Below are positions 60,601-64,000 of a stretch of DNA of 64,000 bases, one piece after another. A program made the position numbers and the translations under genes. The notes below the pieces were generated by a model. The model did no database searches, had not been told where the DNA came from, and was given only the letters and a program-made list of their open reading frames with translations. This DNA comes from Balaenoptera acutorostrata (lineage: Eukaryota > Chordata > Mammalia > Artiodactyla > Balaenopteridae), in assembly GCF_949987535.1 (NCBI RefSeq), contig NC_080075.1, forward strand, positions 59,989,636 to 60,053,635, written 5' to 3'. Each line of letters opens with the position of its first letter. The first letter of the stretch is position 1.

Positions 60601-61005
60601 TGGTAGTTTTATGTTTAAAACATAATTAGAGGAGAAGGAGCCCATGAAGAAGACTGAGAAGGAATGAACTAAGGTAGTTGTAAAATATGGATGAAATGGA
60701 ATCCGGAAATTTTTAAGGAGAAACTTTAAAAAGAAGGGCTTAGTCAACAGCATCAAATGCTACAGTCAAATGACTAAGACAGGAATGGAAAAATTTCCCT
60801 GTGGCAGCTAGGGAGATATGGATTAGCACGGAGAGAATACCTTCACTGGAGTAGTGAGGATGGGGAGGGGCAGTCAGAAGTCAGATTATTTCTGAAGAAA
60901 GGAAGATGGGAAATATAGACAAGTATTTTGTGAAGTTACTGTGAAGGAAAGGAGTGGGAATTATAGCCAGAGGGAGATTTAAGCCACTTAAATTAAACCA
61001 AAGTT
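60601..61005 (+). repeat. Old unnamed interspersed repeat, 3' portion
   Basis: caacagcatcaaatgctaca, gtggcagctagggagatatg, gcagtcagaagtcagatt, gaaatatagacaagtatttt, gaagttactgtgaaggaaag. It looks like the far end of the family seen at 58620-59410. Confidence 0.4.
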
Positions 61006-62242
61006 TCTAGAATAAAACAGAGCAATATTTTCTTGACATTACAGTAGGTAAAAAAAGGTCTTAAATAGAACACAAAATCACTAAACATGAAGGAAAAATA
61101 TGGTAAATTGGACCCCATTAATGTGGAACACTTCTGTTTACCAAAGGTCACTATTTAGGGTATTTAAAGACAAGTTACAGAATAGATCTTTTATATAGGT
61201 ATAATATATACTATGTATGCATATATTACGTATTAATGTATTTATAAATTATATAAGAATATATAAGAATTTACATATAAAATATATTTATATTATGTAA
61301 GTATATGTATGCATATATATGTATATATATATATATATATATGAAAGGGGCAGAGAGAGAGAGATCAGGAGAAACATATCCACAATACATAAAGAGAAAC
61401 AGGAAATAGGCACCCCAAATAGAAAAATGGACAAAGCACTTGAACAGATCCTTCCTATCTGAATGGCCAATTAACCTGGGAAAAGTTGGTCAATGTCATT
61501 ACTCATCAGGTAAATGTAAATTAAAACCACAATTAGATATCTTTACACCTGTGCCGGAATAACTACCACTACCAACAAAATTGAAAATACCAAGTTTTGG
61601 AGAGGATATGGAACAACTGGATCTCTCATATATTGCTGCTGGGAGAGTAACTAGATCCATTTACTTTGGAAAACTGACAGTATCTACTAAAGCTGAATAT
61701 ATGCACACTGTATGATACAGAAATGCTACTCTCAGGTATACACCCCCAAAGTGGGTACATATGTTCAGCTAAGAATGTTCATGGTAGCCCTATTTTACAA
61801 TTCCTATTTAATAAAAGGTGCACACTGGAAACAAATTAAATCTCTTTCACCCGTGGATTAACTTGTAGATTATTCATACAGTAGGATACTATACAGCAAT
61901 GAGAATTAATGGACAAAGCTACATGCATGACATAACATGGATATTTTTCACAAACATAATATCGGTCCAAGAAGCCAGACACGAGAGAATATATGGATTA
62001 ATTCAATTTACAGAAAACTGTCAAATAGGCAAAATTAACCAATGGTGTCAGAGGTCAGGATAGTTGTTATCTTTGGGAGAGGGAATTCCCTGGTGGGGGA
62101 ACAATAGAGGTTTCTAGGGTGCTGGTAACATTCTACTTGTTGATATGGATGGAGTTTACAGCAGTGCATTTACTCTGAAAATTCTTCTTTTATGACGTTT
62201 GCTCTTTTCCCTATGTATATCCTATTTCAGTAAACAAGTTTA
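61006..62242 (+). repeat. Old L1M-type LINE fragment
   Basis: Plus-strand diverged L1 ORF2 and 3'UTR: gtcttaaatagaacacaaa, tggtaaattggaccccatt, caaatagaaaaatggacaaa, aaattaaaaccacaattaga, gttttggagaggatatgg, and a terminal cctatttcagtaaacaag. Many stops; non-coding. Interrupted by an AT-rich simple tract at 61180-61345. Confidence 0.8.
61180..61369. repeat. AT-rich microsatellite followed by (GA)n
   Basis: Alternating ta-rich sequence with a pure (ta)n core at about 61321-61341, then gggg and a (ga)n run at 61352-61364. It seems to have expanded within the old L1 fragment. Confidence 0.9.
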
Positions 62243-64000
62243 TTAAGCAAATGAACACTTAGAGTTTTTTGCCACCATTTGTATGTTGATTGGAAAGGGC
62301 CAGTAAAAGGGAGAGAGAGGAGGAATTTGATGGGCTGCTGCCCTGAGGAGGTGAGTAGGATGAGGTGAGGGCACAGGTGGGAGGGACAGCCTACCTCCTC
62401 TAGGATAGAAAGGAAGGCAATATGTATTTTTGCAAGGGGTTAGAGAATGTTTTCAATCAGGCAGAAGGTCTCTCCTTTTCTCTCCCTAACGTCTTTTATC
62501 CTAAACTTTGTCTGTCTCTATCTCTCCCACCTTCACCCTTTTGGGTAGTTCACATTTGTCTAAAGAATTACAAAGAATTGGCTTAATGTGAAATTCTTAG
62601 AAGTGTTGAGGCTGTTTCTAAAAAGGTTTCCCAAGGGTTTTGTTCCTTGTTAGACCATTCTTATGTTGATTAGTAACTAAGACAGATTGTGTTTTCTTTT
62701 TCTCTTCCTTCTGTGCATGTGACAATAAAGATTTGATTGGGAGCTCTGGTGTAGGCACTTATAACAGGATTAAGTACAGAATAAAAATACCTTCTGCCTG
62801 AAATTAAAAGATAATAAGGCCCTAATGTTTACTGAAATCAATGTATTATGTTCTATCAGCTTGATTATCTCCTTTGGAGAGAGTGAACACTTCTGCCTAC
62901 TTCTTTCCCATCATTGCCCAGACTTGCCTGGAGTGACTTACCACCTCACAATCGCAACTGAATTATCCTCATAATCGCTTCAGTTTTCCACTTAGTGGAA
63001 GTGATGGGGGCTTTCTTTCAGAATTGGGCCAAATCAGGCAGATTTCTTTGGAATGACTATACAACATGGTGTACAGAAAATTTAAGGGCAAGATTTGCAG
63101 AGGAAATGAAGGTAACTTCTTGGGAATTAGAGCTCTGTAATCTTTTGAGGTTTCTGAAATTTTTTGACTGGCACAGTATCCCTGCATTAGACCATTTTCT
63201 TTAAGAACTTTATAGGTAATCTTTCTTTCTCACCAGTTCTCTCTTAACTAGTGGAGAGTGAGGTTGTGCAGGTGGTTTCACAGAACCTTTGTGATTAAGT
63301 CACTGAAGATCAAATAGAGGGAAGAAAATAGTATCCTAATGTATCCCAACTGTTGTGGCTCCTAGCTTTGTTCAGTAATGACACAAATCGTCTTTATATT
63401 ATTTCTTTCTGTCATCAATGGAATCTAATTTTTTTCTTTTTTTCCTTTCTGGTAAAACACAAGATATACCTAGCTCTACGTACCCAGAACAAATTCTACA
63501 ACTTTTGAGGTTCAGTTTAAGTTCTATATCTACATGAATGCTTCCAACATTACTAAAAACCTTAACTATCTTTATTTCTGTGAACACATAAAATGTACAC
63601 ATACTCTACCGTGCAATTCATTGTTAACAATATAACTGGTTTATCACATGTGCTTGTCTGGTATTTCCAACTATATTAAAGCTCTCTGAAGATAAAAATC
63701 ATGCATTATGCTTCTGATTTGTAAACTCAGTAAATGGTTTCTATTTTTTCATGGCATCTTAAAAAATAAGTTCAAGAACCCTATTAATATTAAGAAAGAA
63801 ACTTACATCCTCAAGTCAATTTCATCAAATTTCAAATTAGGTATTTTTACAATAATTTACTTCTTGTTTGGAGTTCATAAGAAAAATGAGATAATAAACG
63901 AGAGTTGAAGTGCAAACCTCAACCTCGGTCAAGATGAAAATGAAAAGAGAAGTAGGGAGTTATGAGTAGCTTGGCTGTTTAGGTATGGAAATAAGTTTTT
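62243..64000. other. No recognised feature
   Basis: AT-rich unique-looking sequence to the window end. Short open frames (62995-63204, 63708-63908 on plus) have no domain. Confidence 0.4.

Overview
The window looks like mammalian non-coding DNA, either intergenic or deep intronic, most likely from a cetacean or a close relative. The evidence is at least seven copies of a tRNA-Glu-derived SINE of the CHR (cetacean-hippo-ruminant) type, which begins gggcttccctggtggcgcag. With them come cetartiodactyl-type L1 elements, old mammalian repeats (MIR, L2, hAT/MER, MaLR LTR) and long AT-rich unique stretches. I see no host protein-coding gene, no rRNA or functional tRNA, no CRISPR and no bacterial-type operon. 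The only long reading frames that make biological sense are LINE-1 ORF1 and ORF2, plus their broken copies. The species call is an inference from repeat type only.

Layout. At 1-5105 lies the 5' two-thirds or more of a young full-length-type L1 on the minus strand. It has a 5'UTR with a 75-bp tandem duplication, an intact ORF1, and an ORF2 that is open apart from one homopolymer frameshift and one SINE insertion; its 3' end is outside the window. At 5106-6470 is a nest of old repeat, L1 3' end and SINE. At 6.5-22.9 kb mostly unique DNA is dotted with L2, MIR, hAT (MER5-like) and SINE copies, plus a recurrent old repeat I could not name. At 22921-23893 is a 5'-truncated plus-strand L1 with a 17-bp target duplication. 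At 26.6-28.4 kb is an LTR-rich block: a MaLR LTR nested in another LTR-like element, then a TATA-bearing LTR-like segment split by a SINE. The 28.4-34.9 kb stretch is unique except for one SINE and one MIR. At 35.4-36.6 kb is an isolated L1 5'UTR split by a long SINE variant. At 37-54.7 kb are old repeats, L1 tails, an MLT1-type LTR, a (TG)20 microsatellite and an 8-bp-TSD hAT element. At 54747-57151 is a 2.4-kb plus-strand L1 with a perfect 14-bp target duplication and a SINE inside ORF2. The 57.4-62.2 kb stretch holds L2, hAT and old L1 remnants, and the last 1.8 kb is unremarkable.

How the parts relate. The SINEs have no coding capacity and carry A-rich tails and L1-type target sites, so they were presumably mobilised by L1 enzymes such as those encoded at 1-4143. 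The most unusual signals are two SINE insertions (1465-1781 and 6141-6321). Each has an extra short non-SINE segment between the SINE tail and a second poly-A tract, all inside one target-site duplication. This is what 3' transduction by a SINE would leave. I found nothing that supports a new gene system.
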